64,000 bases of DNA. Source: Mortierella alpina (taxonomy: Eukaryota; Mortierellomycota; Mortierellomycetes; Mortierellales; Mortierellaceae). The number at the start of each line of letters is the position of its first letter. Position 1 is the stretch's first letter. The notes under the pieces are model-generated. The model was not told the origin of the DNA. It saw nothing but the letters and a program-made list of their open reading frames with translations, and did not search any database. Shown one piece after another: positions 44,209 through 57,534 of this stretch. The DNA lies in contig JANATF010000015.1 of assembly GCA_029449245.1 (NCBI GenBank), positions 806,001-870,000 of the forward strand, in the 5' to 3' direction. Both the position numbers and the translations under genes were made by a program.

Positions 44209-47200
44209 ATGGATCCTCACATGGACATGGACCTGGACAAGGACAAGGAAGGCGCCACCAAGGCCTACCAGGGATCCCCTGCCGCCGCCGCCACAGCCCC
44301 GCAGATCCATCGCGCGCCTCTTCATCATCCGCAGAATCCTGCCCAGAGCCACCACCGCATCGCGTCTCCACAAGCGCATCTGCATCCGCCGCAGGCCGCT
44401 GCCCCTCACCCAATCATGCCGCCACAGCAGCAGCAGCCGCAGCGGACCGCCGTGTACTATGCTGGCTCGCCACCCGACCTCCCGCCAGGCTCGTCTGCGG
44501 CTGCCGCCGCGGGTGCCCACTACAGGCGGCCATCCTCTCCTGGCCCCTACGGCAACCCGCCTTCCGGCGCCTACAGCTCTGCAGCCTCGACTTCAACAGC
44601 CGCTCATTCGCACTACACTTCAAGTCAGGCTTATGCACGCCATCCAGAGTATACAAAGGATGATTATCGCTACAATCCACAAGACCGGCGCCGCGAATAC
44701 GACCAGGCCGAGCACGGACTCGACTATCCACCCATCGCCTACCGCTCCTCTTCCCCTCCCCGTCTCCACCCGGCCAGAGACGCACCAGCTCAACCCCTAC
44801 CCCGCCGAGCCCCTTCCGCGGCGGCCCCTGGTGGTTATCCCGCCCATCGCCCTTCGTCCGCGCACGGTTCGGTTTATCAGGGTCCTGCACAGGGTCACGA
44901 ACAGGAGCTGCATGGGCGCGATCACAGCCTGCGAGCCACTCGTTCTCCACCATTGAATCGCTCTGCTCATGCCTATAGCAGCGGTGGCCGCTACGCTGCC
45001 CGCTCGCCGTCCCCAGGACCCTACGGGTCTCCTCCAGGAAGCATGTCCTACCGCCACTATTATGAACAACAACAGCAGCAGCAACAGTCCCAGCCGCAGA
45101 TCTCACGATCCTACCGCCAAGAGTATTATGCTTCGGATGGCGAAGGTGAAATGGGCCAGCACCGTTCTTATCAGCAACAGCAACAGCAGCACCACTCATC
45201 CCGGGCACCCTCGTATCGTTCGTGGCAGGCGGGATCGCATGAACCGTCTGCTCGAGACTATCCTCCCGCGGGATCTCATCAGGTACGAATTCATCAACAA
45301 AACACGGGCCAAAGCATTCCGTAATGCCATACAGCCCACATGGATCACTCATTCTGCTGAATACAATGCCTTCTGCCAATGCCTCCCCGCCTGCGCTCAC
45401 AAACCTGACCTGTTCATTTACGTTTAATTTTCTTGTCTTGCGTCATTCTAGTCGGCATACTATCCGTCGACACGCCAGCCTCTATCAGCAGAAAGATACG
45501 AAAGTCCTGGATCGACGCAGCCCCCCAGGGCGGTCTCGCCGTATCATTCTTATGCTCCACGACAAACACCTCATTCGACATTACCTGCGGGCGCTTGGCC
45601 ACCATCACGCTCCCCCGAGATTGCCTCGCGCTCAGCTCTAAACTATCGAAGGCGGTCTGCAAGCTTGGACGAAGGAGTGGAAAGAGACAAGGTACATGGA
45701 GCCAGCAAACGATGGAAAAATATTCGATTCAAAGTATCGAGGCGTCGTAATCCATCCGGGAGAGGAAATTGCTCTTACACGTTTTACACGTTGTTTTACT
45801 TTATTAGCACTTTTACCCACATGCCTACCACGCTCCTTCAGCAAGACCTCGTTCTGGAAGTCCACTGCCCCGTGCATTGACACCACCCGGTGTTAGAGGT
45901 CACTCGCCGAGACAGTACCAGGTAGCTACGATTGCTACGATTGCTGTGATCTGTGATATGAATTGCTACCTGATCAGGAATCTCCACGCTAAACGCTTCT
46001 TTTTATGCGTCTCTCTGACAGTATGAGGCCGAATCGTACAGAGCACCGGCAGGCTACAATGAGACAACATACATCCCCTCCAGAACACCCTCGCCCGTTA
46101 GACTTGTGCCTCATCGGCCGGAAAGAAAGGCGCCAGCCATGTCAATTGCACAGTTGCTGAGTGACAAGACATCGCGGGAGGTCACTCCAGAATACGCCGA
46201 TCAGGATCTAGTGGATAGTCGATCCAGACCCACCTATCGTCAACATGTTCAGGATCATCGAGCAGAGGACTCTTCGTCAGCTGGTCGCCAGCGATATGAC
46301 GACCGGTCGCCAGCTCGTTATAGCGAATCGGTCCTCCAGGGACCCGGTCATGTGGCAGATAGATCAGGAATGGCTTCAATGCATAGCGACTCGGAGCAAG
46401 TGTCAGCCAATGCATCCTTCACCAACAGAGGAAGGACTGATGCCGTCAACTCGCGGGAGAAATCATCGGCTGCGGGCGACTATGATCACAAGCATGGTGC
46501 CTCGGCTTCAGAGTATTACGAAGACGCTAGCATCTCGGAGATTGAGCACGGCGATGCGTCGTCTACTGTTCTGGAATCTGCCGACAAGGCTCAGAACTCT
46601 CCCACGCAGATCAAACGCCGCCCCAAAGCAGAACAGGACAAGCGGTCTGCCAAGGCAAAGACAGAGGACAATGATGCCCCTGTGGAGGAAAAGGTCAAAG
46701 GCAAGCGTGGACGGAAGCCAAAGGTGAATCCGAACCCACTGGAGGGACCTGCACCACCATCGTCATCAGCGGCATCCGCCTCATCAGCACCGCTCCGTGC
46801 CGAGTCAGCACTGAAGGCTGCCAACGGAGGCATGAAGCGACAGCGGGCTGTCGACACTATGGCAGAGGACCGTCAAAATTTCGACCCATACAGCCAGCAT
46901 GGGGCAGAGAATGGGGGCGACATTGGCGCTCGCGCTGGTCCAGAGGGATCTGACTCTGATCAGGAGGACTTTTCGCAACACAAGGACTTGATGAGCTACA
47001 TGATGGAGGTGCACAAGCGAGGTCAGAAGGTTCAGAAGGCTTACGAGAAGCAGTCCTCGGTAAGCAAGGGTCTCTTGTTGAAGCACTGTTCGATGGCGTG
47101 GTGGATTCTTGAGAGAATGCAAGTAATATTAACGTGACCTCCAACTTTTTCCTGTTTTCTTTTAGCGTAAACGCCGGAAACTGCATGAAAAGTTCCTTGC

Positions 47201-50200
47201 AAAGCAGGAAAAGCGCCTGGATTCCATGGCATCCTTGGATACCATGGACGACGACGACGAAGGTTTCCTTGGAACACGCCATCCTTCCTCGGAAGCTGCA
47301 CAACCAGCTCCAGCGAAAGGAAAGGGCCGAGGACGCAAGAAACTGCAGCCCGGTGTAGATGGCACTGTCAAACGCGAGCTGGATGATGAAGGCATGCCCA
47401 AGGAAACAAAGGCAGAGAAGAAGAGACGTGAGCGCAAGGAAGCAACAGAGGCAGCGGCCATGGCTCAGGTCCAGGCGATCAAGGCCAGAGCACGCGCTCA
47501 CGAGAACGAATTAGCCATGCAGGATGATGGCGACGAGTACGACCAGGACGCCCATGTGCCTCGCTCCAACACCTACGACGAGGAAAGCGATGACCAAGAC
47601 TATGGTCATGACCGGCGCATCGATTTTGAGGTGTCTGACGACGATCAGGAGCAGAATGTTGTTCTGGACGAGGAGGCATTGGCGCGCCGCCAGGAGAAGG
47701 AGTACGAAGCCAAACGACGTGCTATCTGGGATCTCATCGCTCATAGGCAGATCCGAGAGGTAATGTTTGCATGTTGCTGGCTTGATGATGATACGCTTCC
47801 AGTGATACACTACATGGCTAATTTCGGTTCACTTCCTTGCTAACGAACCCTACATTATTTCATACCACTATAGATGACCAAGATCGTCTCCAATGCCACG
47901 TCAATCAAGTTGCAGAACTGCAAAAAGGTCGCCCAATTTTGTCAGAGAGAAGCCAGAAAGTCTGCAGCACGATCTGTAAAGCCGAGCAAGGAAGTGCACT
48001 CAAAGGCGAGAAAGGTCAATCGCGAGATGCTGATTTTCTGGAAGCGTAATGAGCGTGAGGAGCGTGAGATGCGCAAGAAGGCAGAGAAGGAAGCTATCGA
48101 GAAGCTGCGTATCGAGGAAGAAATGCGCGAGGCACGACGACAAGCCCGTAAACTCAACTTCTTGATCACGCAGACGGAGCTGTACAGTCATTTCATTGGC
48201 AAGAAGATTGGCAGTAAGTGGTTGCTGGTGTGTTTGCTGGAGCACCGGAAAATGACAGACATTCTGCTGGATCTTCTTCAGTTACTCATGTCATTTTTTT
48301 TTGTTGCGCTACTTTCTTTTGTTTAGCTGAGGCTGCTGAGGCAGATGATGACTCTACGCCTGTGAGAATGCAGCCATCGAACGACACTGCGGCCATTCTG
48401 CAGGATCCCAATCACACTCCTGTCGAAGGCGAACTCGACTTTGAAAAGGACTCGGACGAGACCTTGGAAGCACAGGCGAAGTGGGGAGCTCAGCAAGCAC
48501 TCCTGGCTGCCCAGCAGAGAACCAAGACCTTTGATGAGGAGAGCAAGGAGCACCAGGAACAGCGCCCCAACATTGCTCTTAACCAGACAGACTGTAAGCG
48601 ATGTTGTGGAACGCAGAAGCTGCTCCACTTTTTTCTATCGCTATTGTGTAACCGCACTTCTAACAAGCGTACGTTTTCTTTTGCTCTAGTGGACGAGATG
48701 AACTTCCAGAACCCGTCAAGTATGCCGACGGTGACGGAGATCGAGCAGCCAAAGATGCTGATGTGTCAATTGAAGGGCTACCAAATCAAGGGGTTGAATT
48801 GGTTAGCCAACCTGTACGAGCAGGGCATCAACGGTATCCTCGCCGACGAGATGGGATTGGGCAAGACCGTGCAGTCCATTTCACTCATGGCTCACTTGGC
48901 AGAGTCCCAAAACATCTGGGGTCCATTCTTGGTCATTGCACCCGCGTCCACTTTGCACAATTGGCAGCAAGAATTTACCAAGTTTACACCTGATCTCAAG
49001 GCTCTCCCATACTGGGGCAACATCAACGACCGCAAGACTCTGCGCAAGTTCTGGAGCAGGAAGCAGGTGTACAACAAGGATGCGCCATTTCACGTTCTGA
49101 TCACCTCCTACCAGCTCGTTGTCTCGGATGAAAAGTACTTTCAGCGCGTCAAGTGGCAGTACATGGTTCTGGACGAGGCCCAGGCCATCAAGAGCTCATC
49201 CAGTGCTCGATGGAAGACATTGCTCGGGTTCAACTGCCGCAATCGACTGCTGCTTACTGGAACGCCGATCCAGAACAGTATGCAGGAGCTGTGGGCCTTG
49301 CTTCACTTTATCATGCCCAGTCTTTTCGACTCGCATGAGGAGTTTAGCGAATGGTTCTCGAAGGATATTGAGTCGCACGCTGAGAATAAGGGCACGCTGA
49401 ACGAACACCAGCTGAAGCGACTGCACATGATTCTGAAGCCCTTCATGTTGCGTCGTATCAAGAAAAATGTTCAGAATGAGCTGGGCGATAAGGTAGCGTT
49501 TTTTGTCATGGACCTTCATCATTCCCCACTATGTCGCATCATCGTCATCGGCGGTGAGGATCTCACAGTTTTTTTTTGTTGTTTTCTGCGTGCGATCTGT
49601 TTTATTAGATCGAGTTGGAGGTGAGCTGCGAGCTGACAGCTAGACAACGAGCACTCTACCGCGGTCTCAAGGAAAAGATTTCCATATCGGAATTGCTGGA
49701 GAAGGCATCGTCGCTCAACGACAACGACTCTGTCGACAGTCTGATGAATCTCGTGATGCAGTTCCGTAAGGTGTGCAATCACCCAGAGTTGTTTGAGCGC
49801 GCGGATGTGGCGTCGCCCTTGGCCCTCTGCTCTTTCAGCCAGACGCCCTCGATCGCGCGTGAAGGAGACGACTTGTTTGTGGCGTACACGACGCGCAGCA
49901 GGATCTCGTACTCTATCCCAAAGCGACTTTACCGCGAGGGTGGCCTCTTGAGAATTCCATCTGAGCAATCGAATGCAGGAAATGACACCAAGTATCTCGA
50001 CAAGCTGTTGAACGTCTGGACACCCGACCACATTGCACAGTCAATGTTTGAGGAGGATGGAGCATTCTCGTTTTTGCGCTTTGCGGATTATTCTCCTGGA
50101 CAGGTCAGCAACATCTTCCGAGGCCACCTTCTGGAGCGTTTTGTGCAGCATCTACAGACGGCTGGCACGCGCGCTCGTCGAGGATATGGTCTTGAAAGCG

Positions 50201-51654
50201 ATGTTGATGACGATGCTGCCTACGCTGGAAACACATTTGCCCGGTTTTTGATACGAGAGTCCCAGAACCCGTTCTCGTTCGACAATCCGGCCAGCTTGGA
50301 CCACACTCGCCAACTCGGCCTCGTCCTCGAAAAGTCAGAGTTGGGAGAGTCCTTGCCTATGATCGAGCCAGCGTATAGGCCCAAGGCAGTGGCGCCTCCT
50401 ATTGAGATGATCTGCTCGGACCGCAGCTTCTTGCTGGATCAGGAAGAGCAATTGTTTGATACTCGCATGAGGCAGATGCTGCTGGGAGTTCCCGACTTTA
50501 AGACGGAAGCATCCTCGCAGAAGGATGTGGCGCCCATGATGGATCTCTGGCAAGTGAATAATGGCCGCGGCCTGTTGGGCGAGCCGTCGCTCGGCTCTGT
50601 GGGATACTCGACGATCGAGGTGCCGCAAATGAAGCAGCTGATTATGGACTCTGGCAAGCTGGCGGTTCTGGACAAGTTGCTGGTGGAGCTCAAGGCTGGC
50701 GGTCACCGTGTGCTGGTGTATTTCCAGATGACCAAGATGATTGATCTGATGGAGGAGTATCTCACTTACCGACAGTACAAGTACCTCCGTCTGGACGGTT
50801 CCTCAAAGATTTCAGATCGACGCGACATGGTCACGGACTGGCAGACTCGGCCCGAGATCTTTATCTTTTTGCTCAGTACGCGTGCTGGTGGTCTCGGTAT
50901 CAACTTGACGGCGGCAGACACGGTCATCTTTTACGACAGTGACTGGAACCCAACTGTGGATCAGCAGGCCATGGACCGTGCCCATCGTCTTGGTCAAACG
51001 CGGCAGGTGACCGTGTACCGTCTCATCACACGGGGCACCATCGAGGAGCGCATTCTCCAGCGCGCCAAGCAGAAGGACGAGATCCAAAAGGTGGTCATAT
51101 CTGGAGGCGAGTTCAAGCAGAGTGTCGAGTTCAAGCCTCGAGAGATTGTGTCGCTGCTGCTGGATGACGATGAGCTGGCTACTAAACTGCAGGAGCAGCA
51201 GCTTAAGCGCAAGGTTGAGGAGGAGGAGGCCAAAAACTCTCGCAAGGGAGCCACCGCCAAGGAGGGCCGCCCGAGTAAGCGGTCCAAGAAGGATGGCAAG
51301 GAGCTGTCGACGACCGCCTCGACGCCGTCCAGCTCTGCAGCAGCCACTCCTGGCAAGTCAAAGACACTGGACGAGATGTGGGCCGACCTGGATGCTCAGG
51401 CCGCTCAGCCTAATGATGCTGCAGCAGATGGAAGCAACTCGACCAAGGGCAAGCGTGGCAAGGCGACCAAGGAGAAGGTGACCAAAGAGCCCAAGGCCAA
51501 GAAGGAAAAGGAACCCAAGGCCAAGAAGGCGCCCAAGCTAGGAAGGAAGGCCCAGGCTGCAGCTGACGCAGCGGCCGTGGTGGTCGAGGCCGGGGGTTCA
51601 GGGCTAGTGGAGGACATGGAGAACGATGTTGACATTGACAGGATGGACTTGTAG
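44209..51654 (+). CDS. INO80: INO80 chromatin-remodelling ATPase
   Basis: Nine exons: 44209-45282, 45452-45691, 45808-45921, 46022-47059, 47166-47759, 47874-48213, 48327-48593, 48690-49492 and 49609-51654, in frame for 2171 aa. The first about 800 residues are disordered, rich in Pro, Ser, Gln and Tyr. The DBINO/HSA region follows (about 980-1135) with [31 protein letters not shown] and [20 protein letters not shown], which is specific to INO80 and binds actin-related proteins and linker DNA. The Snf2 motor has [20 protein letters not shown], Walker A DEMGLGKT (1275-1282), DEAQ at 1384-1387 and, after a long INO80-type insert (about 1530-1835), [19 protein letters not shown] and [16 protein letters not shown]. 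The tail is Lys-rich. INO80 slides and edits nucleosomes at promoters, forks and breaks. Human and yeast orthologues are about 1500 aa; the excess is N-terminal. Exon 3 (45808-45921) is small and supported by frame and composition. Confidence 0.96.
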
Positions 51655-51979
51655 AACCGGTCAGGCGTTAGAACGCTGCCACTCGTAGTCCCCATTTTCA
51701 CGTTCGGAGGGTTTCCCTAATTTTTTTTTTCTTTTTCTTCAATGATTGGGCTTTCACTTCTCTTCTCTTGCTTTTTCTTTTTCTCTATTTCCATTCTCCT
51801 TTTTTTATCTTTCTACCGCCTTTTCAAACCACCCGCTCGTGTGCAGCAATTGTAATCTAATAATTTGATCTTCGTTTTTCTATATTGCTGTGTGTGTATG
51901 TATGTATGTGCAAATATTTTATGATGATGAGGATGATGATGAGGATGATGATGATGATGATGATTGTATTGTTGGTTAT
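51655..51979. other. Convergent 3' region of INO80 and ADE2
   Basis: This 325-nt region has T-rich sequence after the INO80 stop and an ATG/GAT triplet microsatellite at 51921-51964, just beyond the ADE2 stop. No gene. Confidence 0.7.
51921..51964. repeat. ATG/GAT trinucleotide microsatellite
   Basis: About fourteen units of GAT/ATG with two GAG interruptions, within the ADE2 3' untranslated region. Confidence 0.92.
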
Positions 51980-53948
51980 TTAGTGCTTGATGTATTCGTA
52001 TTTTTCCCAGCCAACCCGGTCCAGGGTATCGATCTTGGCCAGGACCTCCTTCTCCATCGATTCCTGGTACTTGGCCATCTTTTCCAGGTACGAGGGGACG
52101 AAGCTTCCCAGCATGCGCACCGCCAGGAGAGCTGCATTGGTGCTGTTGTTGATGGCCACTGTGGCAACGGGGACACCACGCTATTCAGTTCCAAGGGGCG
52201 AAAACGAAGGGGTGAATTTTTCTTTTTAGTCTTGAATTCATTGGACGAAGCAGCAGTATTGACGGGAGGAGAGAAGCATTCTGTTCAAAGGGAATACATA
52301 TCGTATCGTTCAGTCAAAAAGGAGTTTACTTACAGGCATCTGGACGATGGAATGAAGGGAATCCACGCCGTCGAGGGTGCTGCCACGGACGGGGACTCCG
52401 ATGACGGGCAAGGGCGTCAAGGCTGCGACCATACCCGGCAAGTGAGCAGCACCGCCCGCACCAGCGATGATGACCTTGATGCCACGCTTGTCGGCCATGC
52501 GGCCGAAATGATACATCCGCTCGGGAGTCCTGTGCGCAGAGACCAACGAAAGCTCAAAGGGAACGGACATCTTGGTCAGGATCTGGGCTGCAGCCTCCAT
52601 GACCTTCAGATCGCTGTCGGATCCCATGACGATTGAGACCAAAGGGTCGAGATTGAACGGCGACTCGTCCTTGGGGTCCATGGCCAGGACCATGGGCAGG
52701 AGACGGTCATGGACTTCTTGCATGGAATCGCCCACGACGGTGATGTGGCCCATCTTGCGTCCGGCCTTGCACTCCTTCTTGCCGTAGAGATGTGTGGTGG
52801 CTCCAGGGATGCCATAGGCGAGCTCGCAGGCGAGGTAGGTCTCCTTGCCAGCGCCCAGGATGTTCAACATGCCAGAGGCTTGCACCTTCATGGCGGTGGA
52901 TCCGAGGGGCAGGCCGAGGATGGCTCGGAGGTGGTTCTCGTACTGTGAGGTGTGGCAGGCCTCGATGGTGTAATGTCCAGAGTTGTGGGGACGAGGAGCG
53001 ATCTCGTTCAACACGATCTCGCCTGGCAGGTAAAGAAGAAAACGATGATCAGTCAGTAAGTGTGCCTTTTTGGTCGATTTCCACACATAACACACAAAGG
53101 TCCTCTGTTGATCCACGTTTTCTCTGTTTACCATCTTTCATAAGGAACATTTCGACGCCAAAGACTCCGGCTCCAGAGAGACTAGCAATGGCATCCTCGG
53201 CAACCTTGCGAGCACGGTCCTGGATCGAGGTCGAGAAGGTTTCGTCAGAGGTGCCGGTGAGTCCACGACCGACCTGAGCAGGTGCAAAGACCAGATGGCA
53301 GATACTGTTCTTGTGGACGGTCTCGACCACAGGGTAGGACTGAACCTCGCCCGTCACGGATCGGACGACCATCACGGCCAACTCGCGATCAAATCTCGCC
53401 CACCGTTCTGCATACAGAGGCACGCCCACCGCCAACTTGGACCGTGCGTCCTTGAGATCCTCGGCCGAGCGGACGACATAGTTGCCCTTGCCATCGTAGG
53501 CCATGGTCTTTGCCTTGAGCATGAATGGAAATCCAAACTGCTGGCCCGCTCTTTCAATGGCTTCCTGATCGGGGCAATCCAACGAGTCTGCGAGGGGGAT
53601 GTTGTGTTGGGCGAGATGTTGCTTCTGCAAGAACTTGTCCTGGATCAGGGCAATGGTTGCTGGGGTTGGGTGGATGGATTTGCCCGAGGCCTCGAGCTGC
53701 TTGAGGACCTCGGTATCGACGTGCTCAATCTCGACTGTGATGACATCGACGGCCGCGGCGAGTTCGAGGATCTTGGCGGGGTCCTTGAAGGAGCCGTGGA
53801 AGTGGCTCTGGAGGGCATTGAGCTGCTTTGCGGGCGAATCAATGGGCTCGTCCAGGATGGTGAGCGAGATGTTGAGACGGGAGGCAGCCTCCTGGACCAT
53901 GCGTCCAAGCTGTCCTCCTCCTAGGATGCCGACCTTGCGTGATTCCAT
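51980..53948 (-). CDS. ADE2: Phosphoribosylaminoimidazole carboxylase (PurK-PurE fusion)
   Basis: Exons 53948-53132, 53022-52334 and 52180-51980 give 568 aa, the usual size of fungal Ade2. The N-terminal ATP-grasp part (PurK type, about 1-390) starts [13 protein letters not shown] and contains [24 protein letters not shown] and, across the first splice, [19 protein letters not shown]. The C-terminal part (about 401-568) is PurE-like with [25 protein letters not shown] and [14 protein letters not shown]; the last exon starts [11 protein letters not shown]. The protein makes carboxyaminoimidazole ribotide in de novo purine synthesis. The order PurK-PurE in one chain is the standard fungal arrangement. 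Catalytic SAHRTP and GGAAHLPG loops are intact. In yeast, loss of this gene gives red, adenine-requiring colonies; nothing here suggests loss. It is convergent with INO80. Confidence 0.97.
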
Positions 53949-54330
53949 TTGGTGCGATGACTTGTAAAAGGACGAGTGTCTGTTTTTGTTTTTCTTCTAG
54001 ATCACGGCGTGCGAATGCAAGCAGCTTGGACACGATGGCGAAAAGAAGGGCGAGAGTGAGGGAAGGAAGGTGAGATAAAGGTGAGAAGAAGGAGAGATGA
54101 AGGCGAGAAGAAAAGGAAACGAGATTCAGATTCACGCTTTGATAGCGGGTGCGATACGAGGTGAGTCTACAGAGCGGACAGTGAAAATAAGGCAGCGGGC
54201 GAGAAAAAAAATTCTTTTTGGGCAAGTGGTTTTTTGCGGGGAAACTCAATCCCCCTTAATGCGTCTGTGGAGGTGTGAAAAAAAACATGCTAATAGGATG
54301 ATGTGATGGATACTACAGTAAGGGGACTGA
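53949..54330. promoter_or_regulatory. Upstream region of ADE2
   Basis: This 382-nt region lies between ADE2 and the MAK5 stop, both on the minus strand. On the ADE2 sense strand it is T/C-rich. No clear Gcn4/Bas1-type site was assigned by eye. Confidence 0.45.
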
Positions 54331-57300
54331 CTATGCTTGCTCGGCCTTCTTGCCACCCTTCTTGCCGCCAGAGTGCGCCCTGATGTCCTCCAGCGCAGTC
54401 GACTTGAGGTGCGCTGGCATCATGGGGTTGTTGTGCGTGTCCCGCAGGCGATCCGCCAGGTCGCGGATCGCGCCACTGGTAATGTACTTGGCACTCACAC
54501 CCTGGGGCATCATCCGCTTCTGCAGCATGGCCTTGAGCTCAGCCCTCATGCCCTTGATCTTGTTCTTGCGTCCCGTCATGGCAGTGTTGTCGTCGTCCTT
54601 GTCCTTGGCCTGCGGTCCTGCATTCAACACATCCTCGTCCAGGATAATGTCCATGGCCTCTGCAGACTTCAGCATCCAGTCGTCCTGATGCGCCGCCTTT
54701 TGCACACGGTGCTCCTGTTCGTCAATCTTCTTGGCCAGCGCAACACGCTTCTTCATCTCGTTGATCACGCCACGGTCAATGGGGAAATCGGGAATACCTC
54801 CAGTCTGGTCCTTCTTGAGCGTCACGCACATCTTGCGGTACAGCTGTACCTCATCCGGTCCGCAGATCAGCAACGAGATACCCTCGTTCTCCGCACGGGC
54901 CGTACGACCACTGCGATGGACATAGATGTCTCCTGACCGAGGCACCTGGTAGTGGATAACATGGTCGACCAAGGGGATATCCAAACCACGCGCCGCAACA
55001 TCCGATGCAATCATGAACGCATGAGGGTTGGACTTGAATCGGTCCAGGTTCTTGAGACGCTGACGCTGCTGCATCTGAGCATGCATGCCCAATGCCTCGA
55101 CGCCCAAGAGCTGCATCATCGGCACCAAGTGACGAATAGCATCGATCGAGTTGACAAAGACCAAAGTGCGTCCAGGGTACTTTTTGGCAAAGTAGTAAAG
55201 GTACAAGTCCTTCTCTGCTGTCAGACAGTCAATCTTGGCCTCCAGAAGCTTGGACGCCATAATCTTCTCAGATGTGACATTGACAAATACAGGTGCCTCA
55301 TCATGGAACTCGATACGCTCCATCAAATCTTCCATGGATCCCTCGTTGTTCTGCACCGCCGACTTGGCGTGGTTCTTCTTCTTGGTCAGGTTCAGACTGA
55401 GCTCCTTGTTCATCGTTGCTGTAAAGATGAACGTCTGGCGGTTGAACTCGTAGTCTGTCCGGGCGATCGATGTGGCCTTGATCGTCTCCTTGTCACCAGT
55501 TGCTGCTGGAGCCTCGCCCTCGCATTTCTCCTTCATGTGCTGCTCCCAGTCGCTTGTCTTCTCGCGCTTGCGCTCCAAAAGCTTTAGAATGCTGGTCAGC
55601 TCTTGGAAATGTCCCGACTCGAGCATACGATCAGCCTCATCCAGGACAAGATAGCGGGCATTGGTCAGACGACCAGAGTACGTGGGGTTGGTCGAGATCA
55701 GCTCCCAGAGACGTCCTGGTGTTGCAACAATGATGGCGGGGTTGCGGTCCAGCTGGCGCGTCTGCTTTTGGATCGACATGCCTCCGACAATTGGCACGAC
55801 GTGGTGTCCAGAGAACTGAGTGAATGCCACCAAATGGTCCTTGACCTGGATGGCCAACTCGCGAGTGGGGGTCAAGATGAGCGCCGTCAAGGATTCTTCC
55901 AGAGGTGCAGCGTTGGCCTTTGCCTGCTCTGCCTGCTGTGCGAGGAAATGGACAATGGGCAATCCGAATGCCAGTGTCTTACCAGAACCCTAATCACGGT
56001 AACGTACACCAAAAAAAAAAAAAAAAAGCGTTCATCAGCGACTTGAAGATGTCAAAGATGAAAGCCCAATCGAAAAGGTCGCAAAGAATAGAACAAAGAG
56101 TAGTAGCCCAACATACTGTTTCAGCAACACCAACAACATCACGTCCTGCGAGGCCGAGAGGAAGAGCCTGCTCCTGAATGGGCGAGGGCTTGGCGAACTT
56201 TTGTTTTCTGAGTGCGTTTTCGATCAATGGCGAGAGTCTGTAGTCCTTCCAGGCCGAGATATCAAAGGCTACAAGTAAGTAAAGGCAAACAAGTCAGTTT
56301 CCAGTCGCATGTCTCTGCTCGGGGTGACAAAGACCTCTTGCAAGGGTGCATACCTGGGTCAACACCCTCCATAGGATCGTAAATCTTCTTGGGCTCCTCC
56401 TCAGCCTTCAATGCCACCTTGGCTGCCTTGGCCTCAGCACGCTTAGCCTTGAACTCCTCGATCTTGAGACGCTGCTTCTCCTGCTTGGACAATTTCTTGG
56501 ATGCAATAGTGTCGGCTCCAGTCGCCTCGGCAGCCGGTGAATCCTCCGCTACAGAGGCGTCCTTCTCTACTGGTGCACTCTCCTCCTTGGTCGGTTTTGG
56601 GTCCTTCTTCGCCTTCTTTTCCTTGACTGGCTTGGCGGTTTCTGATGTCTTATCCTCTGTAGTCGTTGATGCCTTGACACTGTCCTGTGCCTCGATCTCT
56701 GGTTCGGCCATGTCTACATCTGCACTCTCGGCACCACCTCCGTTCTGCTTTTCCTGAAGCAATACATCCTCGTCAAAGGTATCAATGTCGTAGTAGACCT
56801 CGTTATCATTGACGGAAAGAGGTTCTGAGTGCTTGATATTTTTGCCCTTCTTCTCGGCCGCGGCTTTAGCGTTGTGCTATTACAAAGGTGGGGAAAGACT
56901 GGTTATGATGCATGTTCCTAGAGCAGAATACCTCATTCATGCAAATCTAGAGTGGTGTGCCAGTACATACCTTGAACACAACTGTCATTCCTGTCTCTGC
57001 TGTGCCCTCGTATGCAACGTCAACACCGTCCAGCTCTTCGAGACAGAGGAAGCCGTCCATGTCGTCCATCAACATGCCCTCGGTGTCAACGGGTGCCCAG
57101 CCCCAGTCGTCCATCCTGCCGTAATCTGCATTGACGATCTCTCCTAGACCCTTCTTGGGTGCACTCTTCTTCCCGCTGGCGTCCTTCTTGCCTGCCTGCT
57201 TCTTGGCTTTGGCCTTGCTCTTTTTGCTTTTGCTGAGACCCACAAGAGGCTCCTCTACTGGGGGCATCTCTGGGACGTTATGTAGGGAGATTTGGTTCCA

Positions 57301-57534
57301 GTTCTTCTCATCCTCGGTCAAGCCTCCGACAGAGCTCTGGTGACGTGCGCGCTTGCGCTGCGACTTTGAAAGCTCCTTGGCGTCGTTGCCTTCACTTGCG
57401 TCGAGTGCTGTGGAGGTCTCGTCGGCATGGGCCTCGTTGTCCTGTGCTGCATTGGACGCTGAGCCCTTCTTCCTCTTTGCATTAGAGCGCTTTGCGGCTG
57501 TTGGCGTGGGGCTGTCTTGAACTGTCCAGGTCAT
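54331..57534 (-). CDS. MAK5: DEAD-box RNA helicase Mak5/DDX24
   Basis: Exons 57534-56971, 56876-56354, 56268-56117 and 55989-54331 give 965 aa. The N-terminal half has Lys-rich nucleolar-type stretches and the Mak5-specific FLCLEELDGVDV; the helicase core begins FDISAWKDYRLSP and KPSPIQEQALPLGLAG (Q motif). Motif I AETGSGKT (411-418) is split by the third intron; motif II is DEAD at 530-533, followed by FTATMN (motif III, SAT-like) and RGLDIP...HRSGRTARA. A 90-residue insert between motifs II and III is typical of DDX24/Mak5. Mak5 remodels pre-60S ribosomal particles in the nucleolus. The tail ends in Gly-Lys-Lys repeats. An upstream in-frame start at 57639 would add a hydrophobic, Arg-containing 35-residue leader; the start at 57534 was preferred because MTWTVQ resembles orthologue starts. 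Intron 3 contains an A17 run. Confidence 0.94.

Noticed and set aside
43628-44413. 261-codon minus-strand frame between CHS7 and INO80
   Set aside because: Its C-terminal end is a Glu/Arg translation of the TC microsatellite, and the rest is antisense leader and INO80 start.
44414-45400. 328-codon antisense frame across INO80 exon 1
   Set aside because: It is complementary to the Pro/Ser/Tyr-rich INO80 N-terminus and is kept open by that composition; no domain seen.
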